Program-made: the position numbers and the translations under genes
From: Mammaliicoccus sp. Dog046
GTDB lineage: Bacteria; Bacillota; Bacilli; Staphylococcales; Staphylococcaceae
NCBI RefSeq assembly: GCF_034039665.1
Contig: NZ_CP120131.1
Span: 186,001 to 250,000, forward strand
DNA: 64,000 nucleotides
Reading direction: 5' to 3'
Shown: piece by piece, positions 26,747 to 35,789 of the stretch
Layout: each line of letters opens with the position of its first letter
Position numbering within the stretch: position 1 is the stretch's first letter
The notes under the pieces: generated by a model
Databases searched by the model: none
Told to the model about the DNA's origin: nothing
What the model saw: only the letters and a program-made list of their open reading frames with translations

Positions 26747-28024
26747 TTAATGGCTACGCATTTCGTTGAGTAAACGTTGAGCTGTTTCTAGGTTTGGATT
26801 CTTTTCTTGTTTGAGTGCTTGTGTTAATTGAGTGATTTCTTCACCAGTAGCACCGATTTTTATAGCGAGTGATTTATAGTGTAAGTTCATATGACCATGT
26901 TGAATACCTTCTGAAACAAGTGCGCGACAAGCTGAGAAATTCTGAGCAAGTCCGACTGCCGCAACGATGTGGGCTAAATTTTCAGCAGACTGAACATTCA
27001 AGATGTCCATCGTTACTTTAGAAATAGGTAGAAGATTAATACTACCTCCAATTGTGCCTAAAGTAAGTGGTAGTTCAATTGTTCCAACAAGGTATTGTTC
27101 TTCTTTGTCATATTTCCAAGTTGTTAAACTACGATATTGTCCATCTTTACTTGCATATGCATGTGCACCAGCTTCAACGCTTCTTGTGTCATTTCCAGTA
27201 GCAAGTACAACTGAACTAATACCATTCATGATCCCCTTGTTATGTGTAACGGCTCTATAAGTGTCTACATGTGCTAACACAGAGGCGCGTTCCATGCGTT
27301 GAGCAACGACTGCACCATCTACATCCCCTTTATTTAGATCAGATACCGCAATTCTACCTTCTATACGAATTACAGAAGTCGTTGAATAATTAGATAAAAT
27401 ACTCATTAAGACATCTGTGTCAGCTAATTCTGTTTCTAAATATTGAGAGATGCCTTCTAAAATTGTATTAATAATATTTGCACCCATTGCATCACATGTA
27501 TCAATAAATACTTTTAATGAAAGCATGCCTACTTCAGGGAAGGTATCAATTTCAATCTTTTGATAACCGCCACCTCTTTTAATGATAGATGGATATACTT
27601 CATTAGCAACGTTATGTATTTGATTTTCTAAACGCATAATGTCATTGCGTAATTGTTCTGTATCTTCAACATGATCAAATACAATTTGTCCTAATTTAAT
27701 GTTTTCACTGCGAGTAACTTTGAAACCACCAGATTTGTTGAAAAGTTTCGAAGCAAAGCTTGCAGCAGCAACAACTGAAGGTTCTTCTACCATCATTGGC
27801 ACAGCATATGATTGGTTATCTACAATGATTTCAGGTAATAAACCAACTGGCAATGTACCTTGACCAATAACATTCTCGATTAAATTGTCTAATAAATCTT
27901 TATCAATTGTTGAATGGTTTAAAAGTATTTGTTCGGATTGTTCTTGAATCCAACCATGTGATTTAAGTTGTTCTATTTTATCTAATCGTGATAAGTGTCT
28001 AAAATCTTTCGTTAACGGCTTCAT
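26747..28024 (-). CDS. mvaA: Hydroxymethylglutaryl-CoA reductase, class II
   Basis: 425 residues, the size of class II bacterial enzymes. It reduces HMG-CoA to mevalonate. The N-terminus (FRHLSRLDKIEQL), ENVIGQGTLPVGLLPEI with the catalytic Glu, MMVEEPSVVAAAS, DAMGANIINT, ATHNKGIMNGI and the C-terminal catalytic His region EGIQHGHMNLHYKSLA closely resemble the S. aureus enzyme as I recall it. Its ATG shares one base with the stop of the thiolase gene (TAATG), so they are coupled. With the divergent mvaS it covers the path from acetyl-CoA to mevalonate. Confidence 0.95.
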   Translation of the reverse strand: MKPLTKDFRHLSRLDKIEQLKSHGWIQEQSEQILLNHSTIDKDLLDNLIENVIGQGTLPVGLLPEIIVDNQSYAVPMMVEEPSVVAAASFASKLFNKSGGFKVTRSENIKLGQIVFDHVEDTEQLRNDIMRLENQIHNVANEVYPSIIKRGGGYQKIEIDTFPEVGMLSLKVFIDTCDAMGANIINTILEGISQYLETELADTDVLMSILSNYSTTSVIRIEGRIAVSDLNKGDVDGAVVAQRMERASVLAHVDTYRAVTHNKGIMNGISSVVLATGNDTRSVEAGAHAYASKDGQYRSLTTWKYDKEEQYLVGTIELPLTLGTIGGSINLLPISKVTMDILNVQSAENLAHIVAAVGLAQNFSACRALVSEGIQHGHMNLHYKSLAIKIGATGEEITQLTQALKQEKNPNLETAQRLLNEMRSH

Positions 28025-29181
28025 TAAACGTTTGCTCCTTTTTCAATCATTAGGGCTATACCAAGTCCGCCTCCAATACATGCTGTTGCGATACCTGTTT
28101 GTTTCTGTTCTTGTTGTAATGCATAAGTGAGTGTTGTCACTAGTCTTGATCCTGTTGAACCGAGTGCGTGACCTAGGGCGATAGCGCCACCATAGATATT
28201 AAATTTCTCATCTGGAATATTGAGATTCTTCTTAACTGGAATACTTTGTGCTGCGAATGCTTCTGTCATTTCAACTAAATCGATATCTTCAATGGTTTTA
28301 TTCGTGCGTTCAAGTAGTTCAGTAACAGCGTGATATGGTGCATAGCCCATAAGCATTGGATCACAACCAATTTCAGCATGTGCGCCTAAAGTAGCTAATA
28401 TCGGATATTGGTGTTCAATTGCATAAGCTTCGTCCATAAGAATAAGTGCAGAAGCACCGTCGCTTAATGCAGATGCATTCCCGGCAGTTACTGTACCATC
28501 TTCTTTGAATATTGTTTTTAAATCAGCTAATGCTTCCATCGTACTTTCAGGTCTGATGATTTCATCGACAGTCATAGTTTCACCGTTGACGTCTTTCATA
28601 GGTACGATTTCTTTATTGAATTTCCCGTCTAATGTAGCTTGATGAGATTGTAAATGAGAGTTTACAGTGAAAGCATCTTGCTCTTCTCGTGTAACGTTAT
28701 ATTTTTTAGCAATTTCTTCGGCTGTAACACCCATTGGTATTTGATGAAAGACGTCCGTTAGACCATCACGCATAAAGCTCTTGATTGGCGCATCACCTTT
28801 TTTCAATACAAGTTCAGGTGCATTTGTCATACTTTCTACGCCACCAACAGCGACAACTTGTGCTTCGCCTAGTTGAATCAATTGTTTCCCGAGTATTATT
28901 GATTTAAGGCCTGAGCCACATACTTCATTAACAGTCATACCAGGTGTTTTATATGATAATCCCGCGTTGATTGCGATTTGGCGAGCAGGGTTTTGACCAT
29001 TACCAGCTTGAATCACATTTCCGAAGATAACATTTTGTATATGATTTGGATCTAATTGTATTTGATCTAAAGCAGATTTCAAGGCAGCAGTGCCTAGTTC
29101 AACTGCAGAATAGTTACTGAGTTTCCCTCTGAATTTTCCAACTGGTGTTCTTTGGGCACTTACGATTACAACTTTGTTCAT
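28024..29181 (-). CDS. Acetyl-CoA C-acetyltransferase (thiolase)
   Basis: 385 residues. Catalytic residues are in NEVCGSGLKSI (nucleophile Cys near 88), GGAIALGHALGSTGSR (His) and CIGGGLGIA (Cys). It condenses two acetyl-CoA to acetoacetyl-CoA. Coupling to mvaA and divergence from mvaS (about 90 bases) show that it feeds the mevalonate pathway, unlike the second thiolase, fadA, in the fad operon. Start is ATG 29181 after AAGGAGACAAAATC. Confidence 0.93.
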   Translation of the reverse strand: MNKVVIVSAQRTPVGKFRGKLSNYSAVELGTAALKSALDQIQLDPNHIQNVIFGNVIQAGNGQNPARQIAINAGLSYKTPGMTVNEVCGSGLKSIILGKQLIQLGEAQVVAVGGVESMTNAPELVLKKGDAPIKSFMRDGLTDVFHQIPMGVTAEEIAKKYNVTREEQDAFTVNSHLQSHQATLDGKFNKEIVPMKDVNGETMTVDEIIRPESTMEALADLKTIFKEDGTVTAGNASALSDGASALILMDEAYAIEHQYPILATLGAHAEIGCDPMLMGYAPYHAVTELLERTNKTIEDIDLVEMTEAFAAQSIPVKKNLNIPDEKFNIYGGAIALGHALGSTGSRLVTTLTYALQQEQKQTGIATACIGGGLGIALMIEKGANV

Positions 29182-29273
29182 GATTTTGTCTCCTTAAGAA
29201 ATAATTAATTGTAATTAAATATAGTATTTTGATATGATGCAATTATAAAATAACATATTGAGAGGAAATTATT

Positions 29274-30443
29274 ATGGCAATAGGTATTGATAAATTAGAT
29301 TTTTATGCACCAAATTTCTTTGTTAGCATGGACGATTTGGCGGTCGCACGTGATACAGACCCGAATAAATTTAAGATTGGCATAGGTCAATCTAAGATGG
29401 CCGTAAATCCAGTGAGCCAAGATATTATATCAATGGGCGTGAATGCAGCTCAAGACATATTATCTGAAGATGACAAAGAAAATATCGACATGGTCGTTGT
29501 AGCTACAGAATCAGGCATCGATCATTCAAAAGCAGCAGCGATAGAAATACATGATTTACTTCAAATACAACCATTTGCGCGTTGTATTGAAATGAAAGAA
29601 GCATGTTATTCAGCAACTGCAGCAATTCAACTCGGGAAAGACTTCTTATCTAACCGTCCAGGTAAGAAAGTGCTTGTAATTGCTTCAGACATCGCACGTT
29701 ACGGATTAAACTCAGGTGGTGAACCTACACAAGGTGCGGGAGCCATCGCAATATTATTAAGTCACAATCCTAGAATTATGGAATTGAATGATGACAGTCT
29801 TTCATATACCACTAATGTGTATGACTTCTGGAGACCAACTTCTGAAAGATATCCAGTTGTAGATGGTAAATTATCTAAAGATGCGTATATTGAATCATTC
29901 AATACAGCTTGGAACGAATACGCTAAAAGAACTGGTCATGAAGTAAAAGATTTCGAATCATTCTGTTTCCACGTACCATTTACTAAAATGGGTGAAAAAG
30001 CTTTCAAGACTATTTTAAACGAAAACGTAGAAGATTCAATCAAAAACAGACTTATGGAAGCTTATCAAGATTCTGTATTACTAAATCGTGATGTAGGAAA
30101 CGTGTATACAGGTTCATTATACTTAAGTTTAATTTCATTATTAGAAAATCATGAATTCAATGCTGGAGAGAAAGTTTGTCTGTTCAGTTATGGTTCAGGT
30201 GCTGTGTGTGAAATCTTTAGTGGCTCAATCGTTTCAGGATATGAAGCTGAATTAAATAAAGAAAAACATTCAGACATGCTTGATTCAAGAGAGCAATTAT
30301 CTGTAGAAGAATACGAAACATTCTTTACAAGATTCGACAATCAAGAATTTGATTTCGAACGCGAACTTAAAGGTGATCCATATTCAAAAGTTTATTTAAG
30401 TAATATCGAAGATCACATTAGAACATATAAAACTGAACAATAA
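29274..30443 (+). CDS. mvaS: Hydroxymethylglutaryl-CoA synthase
   Basis: 389 residues, almost the same as S. aureus MvaS. The acetylated Cys lies in [15 protein letters not shown] near residue 111; Glu near 79 ([13 protein letters not shown]) and the C-terminal [16 protein letters not shown] are also conserved. It joins acetyl-CoA and acetoacetyl-CoA to HMG-CoA, the substrate of the reductase made from the divergent operon. GAGAGG precedes the ATG. Single gene, closed by a terminator. Confidence 0.95.
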   Translation: MAIGIDKLDFYAPNFFVSMDDLAVARDTDPNKFKIGIGQSKMAVNPVSQDIISMGVNAAQDILSEDDKENIDMVVVATESGIDHSKAAAIEIHDLLQIQPFARCIEMKEACYSATAAIQLGKDFLSNRPGKKVLVIASDIARYGLNSGGEPTQGAGAIAILLSHNPRIMELNDDSLSYTTNVYDFWRPTSERYPVVDGKLSKDAYIESFNTAWNEYAKRTGHEVKDFESFCFHVPFTKMGEKAFKTILNENVEDSIKNRLMEAYQDSVLLNRDVGNVYTGSLYLSLISLLENHEFNAGEKVCLFSYGSGAVCEIFSGSIVSGYEAELNKEKHSDMLDSREQLSVEEYETFFTRFDNQEFDFERELKGDPYSKVYLSNIEDHIRTYKTEQ

Positions 30444-30450
30444 AATTAAT

Positions 30451-30484
30451 GGGGCTAAGACATGGATAAAGTGTCTTAGCCCCT
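30451..30484 (+). terminator. Terminator of mvaS
   Basis: GGGGCTAAGACA pairs perfectly with TGTCTTAGCCCC around a 9-base loop, followed by TTGTTT. Confidence 0.9.
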
Positions 30485-30561
30485 TGTTTGTTGTGATATA
30501 GGTGTGAGTCATGTGATAATAGAAACATATTCGTTTATAAATAAAAGTAAGGAGCGATCAT

Positions 30562-31308
30562 ATGTTAACGATTTATGGACATAGAGGTATACCAAGTAAG
30601 GCCCCTGAAAATACAATTGCTTCGTTTAAAGCAGCTTCAGAAATTGAAGGAGTCAATTGGCTTGAATTAGACGTCGCTATTACGAAAGATGAACAACTGA
30701 TTATCATTCATGATGACTATTTAGATAGAACAACAAATATGTCAGGTGAAATCACACAATTAAACTATGATGAAATTAAATCAGCATCAGCAGGAAGTTG
30801 GTTCGACGAGAAATTTAAAGATGAAAGGTTACCGACTTTTGATGATGTGGTTGAAATCGCAAATGAATATAACATGAACTTAAATGTAGAATTGAAAGGC
30901 GTAACTGGCGCAGAAGGTCTGGCACTTTCAAAAAGTATGGTTAAGCAAGTGGGAGAAAAATTAGAGAAATTAAATCAGAAACAAGAAGTGCTGATTTCAA
31001 GTTTCAATGTTGTACTCGTTAAACTCGCTGAAGAAATCATGCCACAATATGAAAGAGCAGTTATCTTCCATACTTCATCATTCCGAGAAGATTGGAGAAC
31101 ACTGTTAGACTACTGTAACGCTAAAATAGTGAATACCGAAGATGCCAAACTAACTAAAGCAAAAGTCAAAATGGTGAAAGAAGCAGGGTATTCATTAAAC
31201 GTTTGGACAGTTAATAAACCAGCAAGAGCAAATCAACTTTCCAATTGGGGAGTGGATGGTATATTCACAGATGCTGCTGATAAAATGATACATTTACAAG
31301 AATTATAA
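30562..31308 (+). CDS. Cytosolic glycerophosphodiester phosphodiesterase
   Basis: 248 residues without a signal peptide. GDPD family: GHRGIPSKAPENT with catalytic His and Arg, ELDVAITKDEQLIIIHDD with metal ligands and second His, NVELKG, and C-terminal NVWTVNKPARANQL. It hydrolyses glycerophosphodiesters to glycerol 3-phosphate and alcohol, recycling lipid head groups. The start has AAGGAG before it. A monocistronic gene with its own terminator. Confidence 0.92.
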   Translation: MLTIYGHRGIPSKAPENTIASFKAASEIEGVNWLELDVAITKDEQLIIIHDDYLDRTTNMSGEITQLNYDEIKSASAGSWFDEKFKDERLPTFDDVVEIANEYNMNLNVELKGVTGAEGLALSKSMVKQVGEKLEKLNQKQEVLISSFNVVLVKLAEEIMPQYERAVIFHTSSFREDWRTLLDYCNAKIVNTEDAKLTKAKVKMVKEAGYSLNVWTVNKPARANQLSNWGVDGIFTDAADKMIHLQEL

Positions 31309-31314
31309 AAAGAA

Positions 31315-31347
31315 AAATCTGGTCACTTTGATAAGTGACCAGATTTT
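31315..31347 (+). terminator. Terminator of the glycerophosphodiesterase gene
   Basis: AAATCTGGTCACTT pairs perfectly with AAGTGACCAGATTT, followed by a T-run. Confidence 0.92.
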
Positions 31348-31374
31348 TTTAGTTGTTTGATTGGGCGATGGCCA

Positions 31375-31820
31375 AAGTCGTAGATTAACTCTGTAATTAA
31401 GCGACGAGAAGTCTGAAGTCGTAGATTAACTCTGTAATTAAGCGACGAGAAGTCTGAAGTCGTAGATTAACTTCTGAATTAAGCGACGAGATGGTCGAAG
31501 TCATAGATTAACTTGTGAATTAAGCGACGAGATGTCGAAAGTCGTAGATTAACTCCTGAATTAAGCGACGAGATAGCCGAAGTCGTAGATTAACTCTGTA
31601 ATTAAGCGACGAGATGTCGAAAGTCGTAGATTAACTTATGAATTAAGCGACGAGATGTCGAAAGTCGTAGATTAACTTGTGAATTAAGCGACGAGATGGC
31701 TAAAGTCGTAGATTAACTTTGTAGTTAAGCGACGAGAAGTCTGAAGTCGTAGATTAACTCTTGAATTAAGCGACGAGATGTGTAAAGTCGTAGATTAACT
31801 TTTGAATTAAGCGACGACTT
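31375..31820. repeat. 41-bp hairpin repeat array (11 units)
   Basis: GTCGTAGATTAAC units start at 31377, 31418, 31459, 31500, 31541, 31582, 31623, 31664, 31705, 31746 and 31787, all 41 bp apart (the fourth reads GTCATAG). Arms TCGT-AGA-TTAA and TTAA-GCG-ACGA pair around a 3x3 internal loop. Internal units end GCGACGAGA; the last ends GCGACGACTT and extends the stem to AAGTCGT/ACGACTT. It fills the gap between convergent genes. Confidence 0.95.
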
Positions 31821-31858
31821 CATGCAATTAATTCCCACTTAACTTCAAACTTCTCCTA

Positions 31859-33202
31859 TTACATCATTGCGACTTTTAACATATCTAACACACCGCTTGA
31901 TGATCCTGGGAATGCGAAGACGAGTTGATTTAAGTCTTGTGCTGTCATTTGTTGATTCACTATAAATGTTACAAGGTTGATGAGATTTGCTGCATCATTG
32001 GCGTAGATTTCAGCACCTACTAAGTGTTTGTTTGAATCTAATACAATTGACATTTCAGCATCGATTTCATTTTTGAATTCAAACAGCATGAGTTTCCCGA
32101 ATGGAATGTCTTTTACTGTGTATTGATCATTATCTTGTGCTTGTTTAGTTGTAATACCGATTTGAGAAAGTCTTGGTAATGAATATAAGACGGTTGGGAT
32201 GGCTGGATATTGTATAGCATCTTCGTTTATACCTAATATTTGTCCTGCGATATAATTTGATTCAAATGTTGCTGTTGGTGTTAATTTAGGGATATCTTTG
32301 TCTAACACATCGCCGCTTGCGTATATGTGTGGCACGTTTGTACGTAAGTGATTATCCACTTGAATTCCTTTATCACTATATGCGATGCCGAGTTCATCTA
32401 AACCAATATTGTGTACATTTGGTTTTCTACCTGTCGCATCTAAAACATAATCAGTGTCGATTGTTAATCCTGAAGCGGTCTTCACTTGATATCTGTTGTC
32501 TGTTTGAACAACAGCTTCTGTTTGTTCGTTTAAATGGAATTGAACACCTTCTGATTGAAGTTTTTCAACGAGTTTTTGAATATGGCGTTCATTGAATTCA
32601 GCTAATGGTTGCTCGTTATGGTGTATAACATGTACTTCTGCACCTGATTTAATTGCGATAGATGCGAATTCAATGCTGATTATACCTGCACCAATAAAAG
32701 TAATACTATGAGGCATTTCTTCTAAAGATAAGAAATCACGACTGTCTTTTGTAAGTTCTGAACCTGTGATATTTAATTTGTTGCTATGTTGTCCAGTAGC
32801 AATGACGATATGATTAGCTTCTATCAGTTGATTGTTCACACGTATTGTATGTTTATCAACGAATTGGCCCATTCCTTTGATGACAGTGATGCCTTGTTGC
32901 TCAAATCTTGATTGAAGCATGTTAGGAAGGGGTGTAAGCACTTCTTTCTTATAATTCATTAATTCATTCCAATTGACTTTAAGTTGATCTGATTCAACAA
33001 TTCCCGGATAGTGACTAGCTTCTTCTAATATTTCATAAGGTCCTTCGAGTAAAATTTTCGCATTACAGCCGTAGTTCGTACACGTTCCAGCAATGGTATC
33101 TTTCTCAATAATAGCGACAGATTGTCCAGCACTTTGTAATGTTAATGCAGCATGCCAAGCAGCATGTCCACTTCCTAAAAATATCACATCAAATTTTTCC
33201 AT
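31859..33202 (-). CDS. Flavoprotein disulfide reductase, MerA/RclA-like
   Basis: 447 residues: FAD-binding GSGHAAWHAALTL, redox-active disulfide GTCTNYGCNAK (C-x4-C), NAD(P)-binding GAGIISIEFASIA, second FAD motif IYASGDV and a dimerisation domain. The usual C-terminal His-Pro active pair of lipoamide or glutathione reductases (HxHPT) is replaced by FAFPGSSSG, so it is not dihydrolipoamide dehydrogenase. It is closer to the MerA/RclA type, which in S. aureus and E. coli reduces hypothiocyanous acid; that function is inferred. No mercury-binding N-terminal domain. Directly behind a redox MarR gene (19 bases), so controlled by it. Confidence 0.83.
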   Translation of the reverse strand: MEKFDVIFLGSGHAAWHAALTLQSAGQSVAIIEKDTIAGTCTNYGCNAKILLEGPYEILEEASHYPGIVESDQLKVNWNELMNYKKEVLTPLPNMLQSRFEQQGITVIKGMGQFVDKHTIRVNNQLIEANHIVIATGQHSNKLNITGSELTKDSRDFLSLEEMPHSITFIGAGIISIEFASIAIKSGAEVHVIHHNEQPLAEFNERHIQKLVEKLQSEGVQFHLNEQTEAVVQTDNRYQVKTASGLTIDTDYVLDATGRKPNVHNIGLDELGIAYSDKGIQVDNHLRTNVPHIYASGDVLDKDIPKLTPTATFESNYIAGQILGINEDAIQYPAIPTVLYSLPRLSQIGITTKQAQDNDQYTVKDIPFGKLMLFEFKNEIDAEMSIVLDSNKHLVGAEIYANDAANLINLVTFIVNQQMTAQDLNQLVFAFPGSSSGVLDMLKVAMM

Positions 33203-33221
33203 AGTTTATCATCCTTTAAAA

Positions 33222-33662
33222 TTATTTTTCTATTTGTTCTTTAAGTACTGCTTCTAGTTGATCCATTGCACTTTTCATTTGTTGATACGCTTCGACATTT
33301 AAGTCTTGGGTGACACATTTAGAAATCGTGTCGTAAATAGCATCTCTTTGGTCGTGTCCTTTTTGAGATAATGAAACGATTAATTGGCGTTTGTCTTGTT
33401 GTGATTGTTCTCTAATTACCCATTCAGATTGTTCAAGCCTTTTAAGAAGGGGTGTTAGTGTATTGCTTGAAAGATCAAGCTTTTGTCCGATTGAATGGAG
33501 CGTTTGAGGATTTTCTTCCCATAAAGTCAGTAATACTAAGTATTGAGAATAAGTTAAACCAAATGATTTTAATTGCTTTTCATAAAATTGAGCAAAGCGG
33601 CGATTAATATTATATGCAGAGAAACAGAGTTGATTTGCGAGTTTCATATTTTGATAATCCAT
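33222..33662 (-). CDS. MarR-family regulator of OhrR type (one conserved N-terminal Cys)
   Basis: 146 residues. Winged HTH of MarR type (TLHSIGQKLDLSSNTLTPLLKRLE, then a DKRQLIVSLSQKG wing). Cys13 in LANQLCFSAYNINR is at the place of the peroxide-sensing Cys of OhrR, and the following Tyr is also conserved. It should release DNA on oxidation. It is the first gene of an operon with the flavin reductase; two matching palindromes lie in its promoter. A link to oxidants such as HOSCN or hydroperoxides is inferred. Confidence 0.87.
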   Translation of the reverse strand: MDYQNMKLANQLCFSAYNINRRFAQFYEKQLKSFGLTYSQYLVLLTLWEENPQTLHSIGQKLDLSSNTLTPLLKRLEQSEWVIREQSQQDKRQLIVSLSQKGHDQRDAIYDTISKCVTQDLNVEAYQQMKSAMDQLEAVLKEQIEK

Positions 33663-33677
33663 AATGACATCCTTTCT

Positions 33678-33718
33678 ATCGTGTGCGATTGATTATACTA
33701 TAATACATCGCGCACGAT
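33678..33718. promoter_or_regulatory. Twin operator for the MarR regulator around overlapping promoters
   Basis: ATCGTGTGCGAT (33678-33689) and ATCGCGCACGAT (33707-33718) are inverted copies (11 of 12) and each is itself near-palindromic. Between them is AT-rich DNA with -10-like TATAAT on both strands. Confidence 0.78.
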
Positions 33719-33817
33719 TAATCCAAAAAGATGCTCAAAGTTTTGCTTTTATTTATGAAAGTTGATAATTTTAATAAGGCACTTCATCTTAATAGAGAAA
33801 ATGAAAGAGGTATAACG

Positions 33818-34243
33818 ATGAAATACGATGATTTTAAAGTAGGGGAAAAATTTAAAACGAAAAGTCATTTAATGACTGAAGAAGAAATTATTCAATTTGC
33901 GCAAACTTATGATCCACAATATATTCATATAGATAAAGAAGAAGCGAAGAGCAGTCGTTTCAAAGGCATCATTGCATCTGGCATTCATACATTATCCGTG
34001 TCATTTAAATTATGGGTTGAAGAAGGAAAGTATGGTAAAGAAATTATTGCAGGGACACAGATGAATCATGTGAAATTCAAGCAGCCTGTTTATCCAGGGA
34101 ATGAATTGTATGTCATTGCAGAAATTAAAGATAAAAAATCAATCAAATCTGAAAGTGGACGTGTGACAGTAGCGATTTCAACTTATAACGAAGAAGATGT
34201 ATTAGTGTTTACTGGAGAAGTATCGGCACTTGTTGAACAATAA
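33818..34243 (+). CDS. MaoC-like (R)-hydratase-fold protein
   Basis: 141 residues with a single hot-dog fold. The hydratase-2 signature is seen as FAQTYDPQYIHID (Asp and His of the dyad) with GIIASGIHT behind it. Such enzymes hydrate enoyl-CoA or related thioesters. ATG 33818 with AAAGAGG before it is preferred to the earlier in-frame codon at 33731. It is divergent from the MarR gene across the twin operator, so it may share that control. The substrate is unknown. Confidence 0.85.
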   Translation: MKYDDFKVGEKFKTKSHLMTEEEIIQFAQTYDPQYIHIDKEEAKSSRFKGIIASGIHTLSVSFKLWVEEGKYGKEIIAGTQMNHVKFKQPVYPGNELYVIAEIKDKKSIKSESGRVTVAISTYNEEDVLVFTGEVSALVEQ

Positions 34244-34333
34244 CTCTGCGTTAAACAATTGAATATTGTTCATTAACAAAAATTGTAATATTATAGTAGT
34301 GAATAATTTGTAAATGTGCGTGGAGGGATAAAC

Positions 34334-34519
34334 TTGAGTCAAGATCATCAAGATAAAGTGAACCAAGAAATTGAAGAAGAACTATTAGCATATTTAGAAA
34401 ATAAAGATCAAATAGAAGCGGAAAAACCAGTGAAAAAAGGTTATAGAAGTTGGATGTTTATTTGCATGCTGATTATCTTATGTATACTTGTGACGAGAAT
34501 CGTCATGCAGATTTTTTGA
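34334..34519 (+). CDS. Small membrane-anchored protein of unknown function
   Basis: About 61 residues. The first 35 are highly charged (many Glu, Asp, Lys); the last 20 (WMFICMLIILCILVTRIVMQ) form one transmembrane helix, so it is a tail-anchored small protein. The start is TTG 34334 with GGAGG seven bases upstream; the longer frame from 34316 has no RBS. A terminator follows. I do not recognise it. Confidence 0.7.
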   Translation: MSQDHQDKVNQEIEEELLAYLENKDQIEAEKPVKKGYRSWMFICMLIILCILVTRIVMQIF

Positions 34520-34540
34520 AGATAAATGCAGTACATGTAA

Positions 34541-34575
34541 AAGAACTTGGCATAATACACATGCCAAGTTCTTTT
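34541..34575 (+). terminator. Terminator after the small membrane protein
   Basis: AAGAACTTGGCAT and ATGCCAAGTTCTT form a perfect stem followed by TTATTTTT. Confidence 0.9.
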
Positions 34576-34698
34576 ATTTTTAGGAAATTTCTAAATAATA
34601 TATTTATAATAACAATATATTTGTTACAATGGAAAAAAGTATTAATAAAACTAAGTATATAATTTAAAAAAGATATTATAAATAAAGAGGTGTTCGTT

Positions 34699-35625
34699 TT
34701 GAAGAGACAAATTTTTGCTGGGATAATGATTAGCTCATCATTACTATTTGCAGGCTGCAGTATTAATATAGGTGGATCATCTGATGAAGGGAATAAAGCA
34801 CAACAAAGTGATTCATCAAGTGATCAATCAAATAGTAGTAATAATGATTCAAGTGACAATGAAAATAATAGTAACGAAAGTGGTATTACTGATGCATCGA
34901 ATATAACAGAACAAGAAAGTATAGCGATGGCAATGCTAGACCCAAGCTTGCAGTCAGACATGATTACTGGTGATGAATTATTGTCTGGGAAATATACACA
35001 ATCATTTGGTTCAGGACAAGAACAAGTACAAGATATTGATAAATTAGTATTATCAGAGAGCCCTGTACTTAATAAGATGAAAAATAAACCTGAAGGCATG
35101 AAATTCTATGGAACAAATGCTTCTAAAGGTAGTTATGCTACGATTATTGGTGTAAATAAAGACATCGTTGCAATTATAAAAACACAAAGTCGGATATTTG
35201 ATTATAATGAATTAACGGATAATGAAACTGTAGATACTGTGAACATATCTGACTTATACAATAAATACAAAGATAATAGAAAAGTCGCAACTGTTGCTAG
35301 AAAAATTGAGTACGGTGAACCAATGCCTGAAAACAGTGATAGTAATGATTCAAGTTCAAATGATAATAATCAAGATGACAGTGATGATTCGACAGATGAT
35401 ACAGTTAACCGTTCAAATGTGATTGATAAAGTAGAATCATATGAAGGTTCAAATTTAGATACGGATACTTACACTTATAAAGAACCTGAAAAAACAAAAG
35501 ACGGCAAATGGGGCTTTTCATTCGAAGATAAAGAAGGTAATTTAGCAGGTTCATATATTATAGATGATGATGGTTACGTGACGGAATATGATGAAGATGG
35601 CGATGAAGTAGGATCAGGATATTAA
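34699..35625 (+). CDS. Lipoprotein with acidic low-complexity segments, unknown function
   Basis: About 308 residues. Signal peptide with lipobox LFAGC, so attached to the outer membrane face. After the Cys comes a Ser/Asp/Asn-rich linker (about 30 residues), a folded middle (about 65-205), a second Asp/Ser linker and a C-terminal part ending in short Asp- and Gly-rich strands (IIDDDGYVTEYDEDGDEVG) that could bind calcium. The start is TTG 34699, eight bases after AAAGAGG. Family not recognised. Single gene with its own terminator. Confidence 0.8.
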   Translation: MKRQIFAGIMISSSLLFAGCSINIGGSSDEGNKAQQSDSSSDQSNSSNNDSSDNENNSNESGITDASNITEQESIAMAMLDPSLQSDMITGDELLSGKYTQSFGSGQEQVQDIDKLVLSESPVLNKMKNKPEGMKFYGTNASKGSYATIIGVNKDIVAIIKTQSRIFDYNELTDNETVDTVNISDLYNKYKDNRKVATVARKIEYGEPMPENSDSNDSSSNDNNQDDSDDSTDDTVNRSNVIDKVESYEGSNLDTDTYTYKEPEKTKDGKWGFSFEDKEGNLAGSYIIDDDGYVTEYDEDGDEVGSGY

Positions 35626-35628
35626 AGT

Positions 35629-35656
35629 GTCGAGCAAATGCTCGGCTCTTTTTTTA
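35629..35656 (+). terminator. Terminator of the lipoprotein gene
   Basis: CGAGCAAATGCTCG hairpin followed by GCTC and a run of T. Confidence 0.82.
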
Positions 35657-35731
35657 TATTATATTAGTAAATGAAATAGGGTTTCGATAACATCTGTTAA
35701 TTGTTCTTTAATTAAATATATTGTACACTTG

Positions 35732-35746
35732 TTGAAAGCGCTTACG
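35732..35746 (+). promoter_or_regulatory. cre-like site (CcpA) before the SDR gene
   Basis: TTGAAAGCGCTTACG matches the cre consensus WTGNAANCGNWNNCW except for the last base. It is 44 bases before the ATG. Confidence 0.7.
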
Positions 35747-35789
35747 AAATAAAAGTTATTCAAATATAGTTACATTGAGGAGAATAAAT

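Noticed and set aside
31859..33202. Dihydrolipoamide dehydrogenase or mercuric reductase
   Set aside because: Lacks the C-terminal HxHPT motif of the former, and the N-terminal heavy-metal domain and C-terminal Cys pair of the latter.
33678..33718. MarR operator as a relative of the 52-bp repeat (both contain an ATCGTG...CGAT motif)
   Set aside because: The repeat has ATCGTGCGAT (10 bp) and the operator ATCGTGTGCGAT (12 bp); spacing differs and the resemblance may be chance, so no titration model is claimed.
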